The notes beneath the pieces were generated by a model. It ran no database searches and had not been told where the DNA came from. It saw only the letters and a list, made by a program, of their open reading frames with translations. Below, piece by piece: positions 27,644 to 36,971 of a stretch of DNA of 64,000 nucleotides. This DNA comes from UBA5436 sp050951845 (GTDB taxonomy: Bacteria; Bacillota; Clostridia; Saccharofermentanales; DTU023). Position 1 is the stretch's first letter; every line of letters starts with the position of its first letter. A program made the position numbers and the translations under genes. The DNA is taken from NCBI GenBank assembly GCA_050951845.1, contig JBMNJV010000006.1, positions 62,001 through 126,000 on the forward strand. Direction: 5' to 3'.

Positions 27644-27716
27644 AACATTGCACTGTTCAAGCACTCAACTGCCTGTAAACCAAGTCTGATATGCCAAAAA
27701 TTACGCTCCTGCGGAT
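27644..27716 (+). repeat. Hairpin-repeat array A, left remnant (interrupted by IS)
   Basis: Contains the spacer element ACTCAACTGCCTGTAAACC and the 5' half of a hairpin unit, TGCCAAAAATTACGCTCCTG. The unit is broken after GCGGAT by the insertion sequence and resumes at 29235. Confidence 0.8.
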
Positions 27717-27753
27717 TGAGCTGCACCCAAAAACCCGGACTCAATGTTTTTAT

Positions 27754-28608
27754 TTATGCGGCATGTTTTCTGTATTCGACAGGTGACATACCGTTTAAAT
27801 TAACTTTAATTCGTTTATGATTATACCAATTTATATAACTTTGAATAGCTCGTTTTAACTCTGTAATAGATTGGAACGTAACTCCGTAGAACATTTCTTG
27901 CTTTAACAAACCGAAAAAGTTTTCCATAGGAGAGTTATCGATACAGTTTCCTTTTCTTGACATACTTTGTTCAATTTGATTTTGTTCTAAACAGTCTGTC
28001 CATGCTTTATGCTGATATTGAAAACCTTGATCCGAATGTATAGTTAAATCATGTTGAGCCGGTAGCTTCTTAATAGCTTCTTGCAGGGCTTTTTTCGTAA
28101 ACTTAACCGATGGACTTGTAGAAAGACTGAAAGAGACGATTTCTCTGTTGTATAAATCCATGATGGGTGATAGGAATAATTTCTGTTCTATTCCCGGAAG
28201 TTTAAACTCTGTGACATCAGTAACCCATTTTTCGTACATAGAATCCGCCTTGAAATCTCGTTTTAATTTATTGTCAGCTATCTTGCCTACCTTGCCTTTA
28301 TAGGAGCTATATTTTCGATTCTTTTTTCCATACGTTTGACATAGCAGGTTGTTTTCTTTCATGATTCTTAACACACGTTTATGGTTCACAATACATCCTC
28401 GTTTTTGCAAAGCTATCGTCACCCTGCGATACCCATAGGTATCCTTGGCTTCCTCAATTATATTGCGGATAGCCGTGATCATTTCAGCATCTTTGCTTTC
28501 CGATGTATTCCATTTATGGGTCCATTCATAGAATGAGCTTTTAGGTAAATCGGCTATTTCTAATAAGCTGGATAACTGCATTTCTGGATTTTCTTGCCTT
28601 AATTCCAT
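27754..28608 (-). CDS. IS3-family transposase, OrfB (DDE integrase core)
   Basis: A 284-residue integrase-core protein. An HTH_21 domain (TYGYRRVTIALQKRG, VNHKRVLRIMKEN) precedes the DDE core: WVTDVTEF, LTIHSDQGFQYQ and NSPMENFFGLLKQE supply the acidic triad; SYINWYNHKRIKVNLNGMSP closes the family signature. The ATG overlaps the orfA stop (TAATG), and an A-rich run (AAGAAAAAAC) just upstream could allow a minus-one frameshift making the OrfAB fusion, as is usual in this family. It looks intact. Confidence 0.94.
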   Translation of the reverse strand: MELRQENPEMQLSSLLEIADLPKSSFYEWTHKWNTSESKDAEMITAIRNIIEEAKDTYGYRRVTIALQKRGCIVNHKRVLRIMKENNLLCQTYGKKNRKYSSYKGKVGKIADNKLKRDFKADSMYEKWVTDVTEFKLPGIEQKLFLSPIMDLYNREIVSFSLSTSPSVKFTKKALQEAIKKLPAQHDLTIHSDQGFQYQHKAWTDCLEQNQIEQSMSRKGNCIDNSPMENFFGLLKQEMFYGVTFQSITELKRAIQSYINWYNHKRIKVNLNGMSPVEYRKHAA

Positions 28609-29189
28609 TACCAGTTTCGTTTTTTCTTTGCTTTTAAATTTTCTTCGTGAATTAAGGCTTGCAACTTTTTTTCATAGGCCAAACTCACTTTTAGAAATTC
28701 ATTTTCTTTTCTTAATCGTTTCAGTTCTTGACGCTCTGAATCACTTAATGGTTCTTCCACTATTGCATCCTTTACTTGATCCGATTGGTTGGTTGTTTTT
28801 TTATCTAACATATCTTCCTTGGTTTGTTTTCTCTTTTTACTTTGCAGACCGGCCATGCCTTCTTTGTCATACCGATTCTGCCAATTCTTGATCATACCAA
28901 AATTCTTAATTTTAAAATGGCGGGCCGTTTCTTTATAGGTTAATTCGTGTAATTTTCTGTATTGTAGTACAGATAGCTTATATTCTCCACTATATGAGTT
29001 TTTTTTCATTACTTTTCTAAGGCCATCTGCTCCATATTGACGATAGTCATAAACCCATTTTCTTATAGAAGCTTCCGTTGCTATTCCATATTTTTTCGCC
29101 AATGACTCATGACTTCCTTCACCATTTAGATACGCTAACACTACCTTCAATTTAAGTTCAAACTTATACGATTTGTTTTTTCTGCTCAT
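28608..29189 (-). CDS. IS3-family transposase, OrfA (helix-turn-helix)
   Basis: A 193-residue DNA-binding subunit. It carries two helix-turn-helix repeats (HESLAKKYGIATEASIRKWV; YKETARHFKIKNFGMIKNW) followed by a coiled coil rich in Lys/Glu (SDSERQELKRLRKENEFLKV). It recognises the IS ends. It resembles the longer IS150-type OrfA proteins. No frameshift is seen. Confidence 0.93.
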   Translation of the reverse strand: MSRKNKSYKFELKLKVVLAYLNGEGSHESLAKKYGIATEASIRKWVYDYRQYGADGLRKVMKKNSYSGEYKLSVLQYRKLHELTYKETARHFKIKNFGMIKNWQNRYDKEGMAGLQSKKRKQTKEDMLDKKTTNQSDQVKDAIVEEPLSDSERQELKRLRKENEFLKVSLAYEKKLQALIHEENLKAKKKRNW

Positions 29190-29234
29190 TATTAAAAACC
29201 CTTTCTTTGAGTCCGGGTTTTGGGGGGCAGCTCA

Positions 29235-29490
29235 GATTTCGATTCACAGCGCCGGCTTTTTTGGCACTGTTAAGCACTCAAATGCCTGTAAACCAAGTCG
29301 GATGTGCCAAAAATTGCGCTCCTGCGGATTTCGATTCACAGCGCCGGCTTTTTTGGCACTGTTCAAGCACTCAAATGCCTGTAAACCAAGTCGGATGTGC
29401 CAAAAATTGCGCTCCTGCGGATTTCGATTCACAGCGCCGGCTTTTTTGACATGATTCCAACGTTTTTGACACTGTTTGAGAACTCAACTG
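29235..29490 (+). repeat. Hairpin-repeat array A, right part (93-bp period)
   Basis: Resumes the unit broken by the IS and then gives two complete units starting at 29304 and 29397, plus a decayed tail to ~29490. Each unit is a 56-nt imperfect hairpin with outer arms GTGCCAAAAA and TTTTTTGGCAC and an inner part with CTCCTGCGGATT and GATTCACAGCGCCGG. A 37-nt spacer (AAGCACTCAAATGCCTGTAA...) follows each. Spacers are the same from unit to unit, so this is not a CRISPR. It lies downstream of alaS. Confidence 0.88.
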
Positions 29491-29554
29491 TCTGATATCT
29501 TACTCTTATCCCGAACCAACAGTAAAATTCACTTATCTCATCTTTATCAAACAG

Positions 29555-32209
29555 TTAAAGTTCACTTATCGCATCTTTAAGGTATGCTAATGCATCCGCT
29601 ATTTTTTCAGGATTCTTACCGCCGGCCTGAGCCATATCAGGTCTGCCGCCACCACCACCGCCGGTTATTTTGGCAGCTTCCCTAATTAAGTTTCCTGCAT
29701 GAACTCCTGCTGACACAGCTTGTTGCGTAGCCATAATCAGCCAAATAACTTTACCTGCCGATTCTGAAACCAATGCTATAACAGCAGGTTCCTGCTTGAA
29801 GCTATTTCTGATCTGATCTCCGGTCTGGCGTAATTGTTCAGCACCTGCATTGCTCATCTTGCTTAAAACTACTTTGAAATCACCAACGGATTCAGCTTGA
29901 CTAATCAGTTCTTCGGCAATATTTGCCGCTTGTTTGCTTCTGACTTTTTCTAATTCTTTCTCCAATTCTTTTTGATTAGTTTGCAACTGTTCAATTTTAG
30001 CTAATAAATTATCGGGTTGAGCTTTCAGTTGTTCTCTTATTTCCTGAATCAAAGCAGAATCCTGAGTTGCCCGGTGGTATGCAGCAGTACCGGTAACAGC
30101 TTCAATTCTGCGAATTCCTGCTGCTGTTCCCGTTTCACTGATAATACGGATTGTTCCGATTTGCGAACTATGCTTAAGGTGAGTTCCGCCACATAACTCT
30201 TGACTGAAATCGCCAATAGAAACTACCCGTACACGATCACCGTATTTCTCACCGAATAAAGCTCTGGCACCGCCGGCTTTAGCTTGTTCAAGATCCATGA
30301 TTTCTGTCGTCACCGGCATATCTTGTAAAACTATTTTATTCGAAATATCTTCAATTTGATTTAATTCGGCAGTCGTCACCGGTTGATGATGCTTGAAATC
30401 GAAGCGCAAACGATCCGGGGCTACCAATGAACCTGCCTGGTCTACGTGTTCACCCAAAACTTGATGCAGCGCTTGATGCAGAATGTGGGTTCCGGTATGA
30501 TTTCTGGCTGTAGCAAGGCGTTTTTCACGATCAACTTTCAGATATAAACAGTCTCCAGCGCTCAATTCACCGGCAGCAACTTCACCTTGATGCAGATAAA
30601 TACCGTCTCCGTTATGTGTCGTATTTGTAATGTTTATTTTGGTTTGAGAATTTTCCATTAAACCCTGATCACCGACTTGACCACCTGATTCGGCATAGAA
30701 AGGTGTTCGATCGGTAATAATAATTATTTGATCACCTTCTTTGACTTTTTCTGCCGTTATCAAACCCTTATCGGTATTCTGCAAAACATAATTAACTTCG
30801 GCTTCCACTTCCAACAGATCATAGCCTAGGAATTCTGTCGGAGAATCAGTTTCTACCGAGTTGGGCAGAGCATTGGCATCCCAAGCGGAGTCCGTATTCT
30901 CCAAAGTAGCTTTTCTGGCTCTTGCCTTTTGTTCCTGCATTAATTCATTAAAGCCGTCTAAATCAATGCTCAAATTTTGTTCCGCAGCAATTTCTCTGGT
31001 CAGATCCACAGGGAAACCGAAAGTATCATGCAACATGAAAACCTGTTCACCGGATAAGCCGGATTGGCCTGCCTCTTTGCTTTTTTCCAGATATTCCGCC
31101 AAGATTGTTGAACCTTGTTTTATTGTTTTGGCAAAAGCTTTTTCTTCACGTGTTAAAACTCGCAGAATTTCCTCTTCACGTTGAGTTAATTCCGGATATG
31201 CATCGCAAGATTGTTGAATAACGATTTTTGCCAAGTCGGTTAAGAACAAACCTGAAATTCCCAATTTTCGACCATAACGGGCCGCTCGGCGAATTAAGCG
31301 ACGTAAGACATATCCTCTATGTTCATTGGAAGGCTCAATTCCGTCACTAATCATAAAAACAGTACTTCGGGCATGATCGGTAATAACTCTGATCGCAACA
31401 TCGGTTGCATCATCTTTACCATATTCTACATTTGCTATTTGACAAACTGCTTCCAAAACAGCGTGTACCGTATCTACTTCGAAAATTGATCCAACATTTT
31501 GCATAATGCTGGCAAATCTTTCTAAACCTGCACCTGTATCAATATTTTTTTGTTTTAACGGAATATAATTCCCTGTTTCATCTTTTTCAAATTGAGTAAA
31601 TACCAAATTCCAAAATTCAATATAACGATCACATTCACAGCCAACCGTACAATTCGGATCACCACAACCATGTTCCGGTCCACGATCGAAAAACAATTCC
31701 GAACATGGCCCGCAAGGCCCGGTACCGTGTTCCCAGAAATTGTCTTCTTTACCGAAACGGAAAATTTTCTCTTGAGGCAAACCGATTTTTTTATGCCAAA
31801 TATCATACGCTTCATCATCATCTAGATAGACCGTTGCATATAACTTATCTTCCGGCATTTCCAACACTTCAGTGCAAAATTCCCATGCCCAGGCAATTGC
31901 TTCATCTTTAAAGTATTCACCAAATGAAAAATTTCCCAACATTTCAAAAAATGTTGCATGACGTGCAGTTTGACCCACAACATCAATATCCTGAGTACGA
32001 ACGCATTTTTGACAAGTTGCAACTCTGAGCGACGGAGGTTTTTCAGCCCCGGTAAAATATGGCTTCAAAGGTGTCATCCCTGCGTTGATTAAAAGAATCG
32101 ACGGGTCGTTCTGCGGAATCAGGGAAAAACTCGGCATTACCAAATGTTCCTTTGAAGCAAAAAATTCCAAAAATTTATTTCGAATTTCATTTAAGCCCAG
32201 TGGTTTCAT
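29555..32209 (-). CDS. alaS: Alanyl-tRNA synthetase
   Basis: An 884-residue enzyme of full family length. The class II core begins LGLNEIRNKFLEFFASK, with motif elements FFEMLGNFSFGEYFK and GAGLERFASIMQ. The editing domain carries the zinc motif HTGTHILHQALHQ and CGGTHLKHS. The C-terminal DHHA1 domain ends GGGGGGRPDMAQAGG. Start at the ATG eight bases after AAGGAG; an upstream in-frame start is unlikely. No T-box leader was recognised in the short upstream region. Confidence 0.97.
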   Translation of the reverse strand: MKPLGLNEIRNKFLEFFASKEHLVMPSFSLIPQNDPSILLINAGMTPLKPYFTGAEKPPSLRVATCQKCVRTQDIDVVGQTARHATFFEMLGNFSFGEYFKDEAIAWAWEFCTEVLEMPEDKLYATVYLDDDEAYDIWHKKIGLPQEKIFRFGKEDNFWEHGTGPCGPCSELFFDRGPEHGCGDPNCTVGCECDRYIEFWNLVFTQFEKDETGNYIPLKQKNIDTGAGLERFASIMQNVGSIFEVDTVHAVLEAVCQIANVEYGKDDATDVAIRVITDHARSTVFMISDGIEPSNEHRGYVLRRLIRRAARYGRKLGISGLFLTDLAKIVIQQSCDAYPELTQREEEILRVLTREEKAFAKTIKQGSTILAEYLEKSKEAGQSGLSGEQVFMLHDTFGFPVDLTREIAAEQNLSIDLDGFNELMQEQKARARKATLENTDSAWDANALPNSVETDSPTEFLGYDLLEVEAEVNYVLQNTDKGLITAEKVKEGDQIIIITDRTPFYAESGGQVGDQGLMENSQTKINITNTTHNGDGIYLHQGEVAAGELSAGDCLYLKVDREKRLATARNHTGTHILHQALHQVLGEHVDQAGSLVAPDRLRFDFKHHQPVTTAELNQIEDISNKIVLQDMPVTTEIMDLEQAKAGGARALFGEKYGDRVRVVSIGDFSQELCGGTHLKHSSQIGTIRIISETGTAAGIRRIEAVTGTAAYHRATQDSALIQEIREQLKAQPDNLLAKIEQLQTNQKELEKELEKVRSKQAANIAEELISQAESVGDFKVVLSKMSNAGAEQLRQTGDQIRNSFKQEPAVIALVSESAGKVIWLIMATQQAVSAGVHAGNLIREAAKITGGGGGGRPDMAQAGGKNPEKIADALAYLKDAISEL

Positions 32210-32310
32210 TATATAATCTCCTTTATCAGTAACATAATTATCGACCGGCAATAACTGTCTGAATCAAATAAATTATCGTTTTATTTTCTAATATATTATC
32301 GTTTTATTTA

Positions 32311-32358
32311 TAAAAAAATAAGCTGAGGTTCTATTTTAACATATGTTAACCCCAGCTT
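32311..32358 (-). terminator. Rho-independent terminator of the PP2C-like gene
   Basis: AAGCTGGGGTTAACATATGT on the minus strand pairs with AACCTCAGCTT and is followed by a run of seven T residues. It lies 28 bases past the stop and separates that gene from alaS. Confidence 0.85.
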
Positions 32359-32385
32359 AAAAAATCATATGCAAAAAAGTTCAGA

Positions 32386-34338
32386 TTACGGTGTTGTCTT
32401 ACTTACATAATCAGCATTGACATAGCCGGAAGTTCCATCATCCGTTGTAATACCATACCAACCGTCAGCTACTTCGGTTATTGTCAGAGCATTATTTATA
32501 TAAACAGTTGTAATTACCTCAGCGTCAGTATTGGGTTGACTCCGGACAAACAGTGCATCAGCAACTACATAAACCGTATCTCCTGCTCCGATTATTGCAG
32601 AATCTTCCGCTGAATCGGAATCACCCGTTGTTTCACCGGTTTCGTCCGACACCGGTGTTGAAGCCGTAGTTTCGTCTGAATCCTGTTTGACCGGGGTTCT
32701 GATATCCGCTTCTTCTGTGACTGCAGGAACTGATACATTTTGATCAGAAACACTCACCTTTTCTGACTGATCGGTACCCGGACTTTCAGGTTTTGCATCT
32801 TTCTTGAAGAGCATAAAATATAAAGCAACTAAACAGGCAACACAGATCAAAGCTAAAACTGCATATAAGATATATTGTTTGGTTTTTGATCCGCGGGAAA
32901 CTTGACTTTGATACATTTCATAATCGTCTTCATAACCGTAATCATTGTAATCTCTATTCCGGTTACCGGAAAGAACAGCACGATCATCATGCCATTTATC
33001 CTCATAGCTCTGGGTATCGTATTCTTGATTATCATATCCTTCATCATAGCCCTGATCATCATATCCCTGATCAGCATATTGGTCCGAGCCGTAAGATTCT
33101 TCGACCATATTATAAAAATCTTCATCGGCGTATTTTCTGCCGGCGGCGAAATCATCTGAATCATGGCTTGTTTTTTGAGTGATGATCGGTTCAAATACAG
33201 GTACATTGTCCTCTTCAGATTCTGAAACAGAAGCAGGAACATTCCGCGGATCAGTGTCCACCCGAGAAACTTTTTGTTCTTCTAAACCGGCAAAATCAAC
33301 CGGTGAAGAACCATCACTCATACTATATGAAGGTTTAAAGGGATCATCTTTTTGTGCAACAGCTTGTTCAGAATCAGATATCTTTTTGCCGGGTTCCGCA
33401 GAAGGTTTCATTGCCGGTGCAGTTTCCGCCGGAGGAGAATCAACATAGACCGGTTCGTCACTTTTTGCAGATTCGGATTGAATCGGTTCATATCGGGTCG
33501 TAACTTGATCTGAAATCTCCTTTGCTGTTTGGAACAAACCGAGATTAATCTTACCTGTACGATCTGCCGGGATTACTTCTTCAACCGAGGCAATTAATAT
33601 TTGCAGCGGATCATCCGAATTAACATCTCTTGCCCGATCAATGATTTCGGCAGCCGCATCTCCGCTGTCATCGTAATTGTAAAGAACACTCAGCAATTCG
33701 CGTTGACCGACCGCTTCCATTACTTCTTTGTTGCAAAGAATCAATCCGTCACCGGCTTGTAATTGGGCAATGTTGGAATATCGGATCGTACCTGCGACAC
33801 CGGCAGAAAAATCATTCATATTGTCGATTGCATTACCGTGATAATCGGCATTTACCAACTCAATATCACAACCTGTCAAGGGAAAAATCGCATTATTGCG
33901 ATATAGAAATACACATGCACCACCTGTTGTAACTGCTGCAACTTCAGCTTCTTTGATAATCACTCCTGCAAAATAGGACTGTCTTACACCTTCTCGGGCA
34001 ATCGTAGCTCTACCGCCGACCTCGACCGCACAATCGGCAAGATCATTGATTTCATTATCGATTTTATCATTACTCAGCTTGATAGCTTCCGTCAAATTAT
34101 TCAGTATAGTAATCGACTCTGAACCGGGTGAGTCAATGTTTAAATCATGTGATGCAAAAACAGCATAAAAGAAACCGCGATCTTCGCCGGAACTTGATAT
34201 GTCAGCTCCACGACTCTCGCGCTTTCTGGCTATTCTACCATCCAGATAAAATGAATCTTTTACATTTTCATCAGCTCTGTAATCAGCATTTAAGCTTGCT
34301 GCTATTCTGGTAGTTGCAAAACGTGATATTTTGGCCAT
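32386..34338 (-). CDS. PP2C-like (degenerate) cytoplasmic domain, membrane helix, outside SH3 domain
   Basis: A 650-residue membrane protein. Residues 1-~255 follow the PP2C phosphatase fold, but metal positions are replaced: FYAVFASHDLN stands where FAVFDGHGG is expected, AAVTTGGACVFLYR for VANVGDSRxYL, and ILCNKEVMEAV for LLCSDGLTD. A long disordered linker has tandem GYD/YDD units (YADQGYDDQGYDEGYDNQEY). One helix (YILYAVLALICVACLVALYF) at ~490-511 precedes an outside Thr/Glu-rich stretch and a C-terminal bacterial SH3 domain (ALFVRSQPNTDAEVITT, GTSGYVNADYV). The plan resembles a cell-wall sensor with an inside signalling head, probably not catalytic. GGGGGG lies nine bases before the ATG. 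Confidence 0.78.
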   Translation of the reverse strand: MAKISRFATTRIAASLNADYRADENVKDSFYLDGRIARKRESRGADISSSGEDRGFFYAVFASHDLNIDSPGSESITILNNLTEAIKLSNDKIDNEINDLADCAVEVGGRATIAREGVRQSYFAGVIIKEAEVAAVTTGGACVFLYRNNAIFPLTGCDIELVNADYHGNAIDNMNDFSAGVAGTIRYSNIAQLQAGDGLILCNKEVMEAVGQRELLSVLYNYDDSGDAAAEIIDRARDVNSDDPLQILIASVEEVIPADRTGKINLGLFQTAKEISDQVTTRYEPIQSESAKSDEPVYVDSPPAETAPAMKPSAEPGKKISDSEQAVAQKDDPFKPSYSMSDGSSPVDFAGLEEQKVSRVDTDPRNVPASVSESEEDNVPVFEPIITQKTSHDSDDFAAGRKYADEDFYNMVEESYGSDQYADQGYDDQGYDEGYDNQEYDTQSYEDKWHDDRAVLSGNRNRDYNDYGYEDDYEMYQSQVSRGSKTKQYILYAVLALICVACLVALYFMLFKKDAKPESPGTDQSEKVSVSDQNVSVPAVTEEADIRTPVKQDSDETTASTPVSDETGETTGDSDSAEDSAIIGAGDTVYVVADALFVRSQPNTDAEVITTVYINNALTITEVADGWYGITTDDGTSGYVNADYVSKTTP

Positions 34339-34445
34339 AATTATGCCCCCCACTTAATATGTAAAAATAGATAATTATTCAAACATTATACATTATTTAT
34401 AATATTATATAACACTAAACTAAGCGATATTATAGCATAATCTTT

Positions 34446-35276
34446 TCATTCAATCTTTAATAATTTTTCTGCCAGCGGTATATCCTCAGGGTAAGTTATC
34501 TTGATATTCATCTGATTTCCCGGATATGTTTTAACCGGATAATTTATGGCTTCCAAAACAGCAAGATCGTCGGTTACTTCTATCTGATTCTCTTTTGCAT
34601 ATTGATATGCTGCAAAAATCACTTCGAAATCTGAACCTTGAGGAGTCTGCATTGCCTTGAGATTAGAACGTTTCGGGGTTTCAACAACATTTCCCGCATC
34701 ATCCACTCTGCGTATGGTATCCTTAACCGGAACAGCAACACCAAGACCTGCATAATCTTGTGCGAGCTCTTTCAAATAACCTTGAACAAGGTCTTTATTT
34801 ATCAAGCAACGCGCACCGTCATGCACAATGCAAAAGGTTCTTTCCTTACCTGAAAGACACAAAGATTTAATCTGTTCGTAAAGATTATGTGATACTGTAA
34901 ACTGCCACAAACCGTTTTCCTGATTTGATGTTTTATGTTTAAAAATATTTTCGATCGAAGCAACTAAATCCGGATGATTAGCTACAACATATTCCAAACC
35001 TAAACGAACCGAATCTTGTCGGGTTTCACCGCCCGGAACTATCGCAATGTTTATCTCAAACGGATTCGCTAAATCAGAAATCTCATTAACCATCATTTCT
35101 TGATCCTGAGGATTTGCCATAATACAAATTACATCAATCTCCTCGACTGATAAAAACGTTTTGACAGTTCGTCTGATTACACTCTCCCCGGCAACTGTCA
35201 GAAATGCTTTGTTCTGATCTGCTTCCATACGCTTGGCCAACCCTGCAGCCGGAATTATCGCAATAACTTTTGACAC
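34446..35276 (-). CDS. ispD: 2-C-methyl-D-erythritol 4-phosphate cytidylyltransferase
   Basis: A 276-residue enzyme of the non-mevalonate isoprenoid pathway that couples CTP with MEP. Signature parts are IIPAAGLAKRM at the start, GGETRQDSVRLGL, IVHDGARCLI, VPVKDTIRR, ETPKRSNLKAMQTPQ and VTDDLAVLEA. About 45 extra residues lie between GLEYVV and the HDGAR motif compared with the usual ~230-residue enzyme. I prefer a GTG start eight bases after GGGAG, giving MSKVIAIIPAAG; an ATG six codons upstream lacks a ribosome site. Confidence 0.92.
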   Translation of the reverse strand: MSKVIAIIPAAGLAKRMEADQNKAFLTVAGESVIRRTVKTFLSVEEIDVICIMANPQDQEMMVNEISDLANPFEINIAIVPGGETRQDSVRLGLEYVVANHPDLVASIENIFKHKTSNQENGLWQFTVSHNLYEQIKSLCLSGKERTFCIVHDGARCLINKDLVQGYLKELAQDYAGLGVAVPVKDTIRRVDDAGNVVETPKRSNLKAMQTPQGSDFEVIFAAYQYAKENQIEVTDDLAVLEAINYPVKTYPGNQMNIKITYPEDIPLAEKLLKIE

Positions 35277-35299
35277 TAAATGATCTCCCGCCATTCCAG

Positions 35300-36955
35300 T
35301 TAATTTGATTTTACATTAGTTTGAATTATATCGCATTGATAGTATACATTAACTTCAATGCAAAATTTTTTGAATATATCTATTGCTTCGTTATAGCCAA
35401 AATGCTCGGATAATATAGTTTCAAGTCCGATCTCCAAGCCATAAATCAATCGTAATTGGACTAAAAATCTTTGTGAATTATCCTGATCAAGGTGATACCA
35501 TAATTCCTTATGAGCGTTTTGCTTAGAAAAATTGCTTGTATTGTCACATCTTTCAGAAATAATATTTACTTTTTGATCTATAATTTCAATTTTTATCTTT
35601 ACATCTTCTGAATCAAACAACATAACATTTTTATTTTTCAAATCCTGACGATGGATTTCCCAAAAAGGAATTGTCCAAATTTCTTCTTTTATTTCTGCGG
35701 CTCGACGTGAAAGAGGAATAAAATTACGGGAAATATCTCCTTTAAACAACTCCCACTCCGGTGATCCTTTATGCATAATCCAAGCTTCACCACTAACACT
35801 AACTTGTAATAAAAAACCTTGTTCTTCATCAATAAAATATCTGACAAATAGTTCTTTATATAATTCTACTAATTCCCAATAGACTGCTTCGACATCTTCA
35901 TCATTTTGAAAATCACTCAGCGCATTGTCGATACTACCGTAGTACCAGGCTATCATTTCTTTTGGAGCATTGAATCTTTCCCAAAAACCATCATTTCCTT
36001 TAGTATAATCTTGATACATATCACGAAGATTCGCTACTTTATCAGCTAAAACCAACATTTTGCCGCGACGATTTAATCCATGTAAATCATTGATAGTTTT
36101 AAGCTTTCTTTGATACCAACTTTTACTCTTGTCTTCAGAATTATTTTTTACTAATCTTGCAACATCATGACCAAATCTTGTAATTATCTCATCAATCGTT
36201 ACCTGACTATCTTCGATGACATCATGTAATAATCCTGCTATCAGCAAATTTGTATCCGCATTCATTTTTGCCAGAATCTGCATTGTGGCTAAAGGATGAA
36301 GAATGTATGGTCTTAGAGTACCTTTACGCAATTGATTTTCATGACATTTGACAGCAAAAACAATTGCTTCATTTAACAGATTGTTATTATTCAAAGCAGA
36401 ATCCTCATCATCAGCTTGATTCGACAGATAATTCTGATCAATATCAAGAGCATTTATTGAACTTTCAGCAGTATTAAAATCTTCAGATTCAGACTCTGTA
36501 AGATTTGCCGTGAATATGTAATGAATCAATTCTTTGTTTAAATAAAATTCATGTCCCCATGGATTGAATAAAACACCGAAGATGTCAGGATCCATTGCTG
36601 CTAACTCCAACAAGCTCTCCATTTCAATATCAATCATTGCAGATTCTGATTTTTCATTTACTTCACTTTCGGATGTAAAGGCTACCAAAACTTCTCGATC
36701 CTCTCCCAAGGTCAAATATCGAAATTCAAAATTGAAATCTTTAGATGATGTAATAGAATTACTAATTTTAATTCCTTGAGAATCAAAATTTCTTTCAGAA
36801 TCATCAAGTATATTTACAGCAACCGGTATGGTTATATTTTGATTTACTGCAATTCGAATGATTTCGAGAACATATGCGAAATTATCATCAGTTTTATTCT
36901 TTTCAAATTCTGCAATTGCATCTGTCAACTTACACAAAACTCTATTCTTTTCCAT
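35300..36955 (-). CDS. SseB-like domain fused to a RelA/SpoT-type HD hydrolase domain
   Basis: A 551-residue protein. The first ~150 residues match the SseB N-terminal style (TDDNFAYVLEIIRIAV, VLFNPWGHEFYLNKELI). Residues ~190-340 are an HD domain very close to the (p)ppGpp hydrolase of Rel: HPLATMQILAKM, LLHDVIEDSQVTIDEI and LADKVANLRDMY are all present. The last 160 residues are not recognised. There is no synthetase domain. It may degrade alarmone or a related nucleotide independently of Rel at 13135. It ends just before ispD (24-base gap) and starts close to the radA stop, so these genes probably share transcripts. Confidence 0.78.
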   Translation of the reverse strand: MEKNRVLCKLTDAIAEFEKNKTDDNFAYVLEIIRIAVNQNITIPVAVNILDDSERNFDSQGIKISNSITSSKDFNFEFRYLTLGEDREVLVAFTSESEVNEKSESAMIDIEMESLLELAAMDPDIFGVLFNPWGHEFYLNKELIHYIFTANLTESESEDFNTAESSINALDIDQNYLSNQADDEDSALNNNNLLNEAIVFAVKCHENQLRKGTLRPYILHPLATMQILAKMNADTNLLIAGLLHDVIEDSQVTIDEIITRFGHDVARLVKNNSEDKSKSWYQRKLKTINDLHGLNRRGKMLVLADKVANLRDMYQDYTKGNDGFWERFNAPKEMIAWYYGSIDNALSDFQNDEDVEAVYWELVELYKELFVRYFIDEEQGFLLQVSVSGEAWIMHKGSPEWELFKGDISRNFIPLSRRAAEIKEEIWTIPFWEIHRQDLKNKNVMLFDSEDVKIKIEIIDQKVNIISERCDNTSNFSKQNAHKELWYHLDQDNSQRFLVQLRLIYGLEIGLETILSEHFGYNEAIDIFKKFCIEVNVYYQCDIIQTNVKSN

Positions 36956-36971
36956 CGTAACCTCAAATTAA

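Larger units (their letters stand above)
27717..29234 (-). mobile_element. IS3-family insertion sequence, 1518 bp
   Basis: Ends are TGAGCTGCACCC on the left and GGGGGGCAGCTCA on the right, giving terminal inverted repeats of about 28 bases with two or three mismatches (CCCGGACTCAA inside). The 3-bp direct repeat GAT flanks it (27714-27716, 29235-29237). Two genes, orfA and orfB, overlap as in IS3 elements. Removing it restores a hairpin unit identical in layout to the next two copies. Confidence 0.92.

Noticed and set aside
27600..29490. Integron attC-like cassette sites
   Set aside because: The hairpin units lack the conserved 7-bp core sites and do not separate cassettes. No integrase gene is seen.
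32210..32310. T-box leader for alaS
   Set aside because: The upstream stretch is short and AT-rich. No TGGNACC-type element or long stem could be seen.
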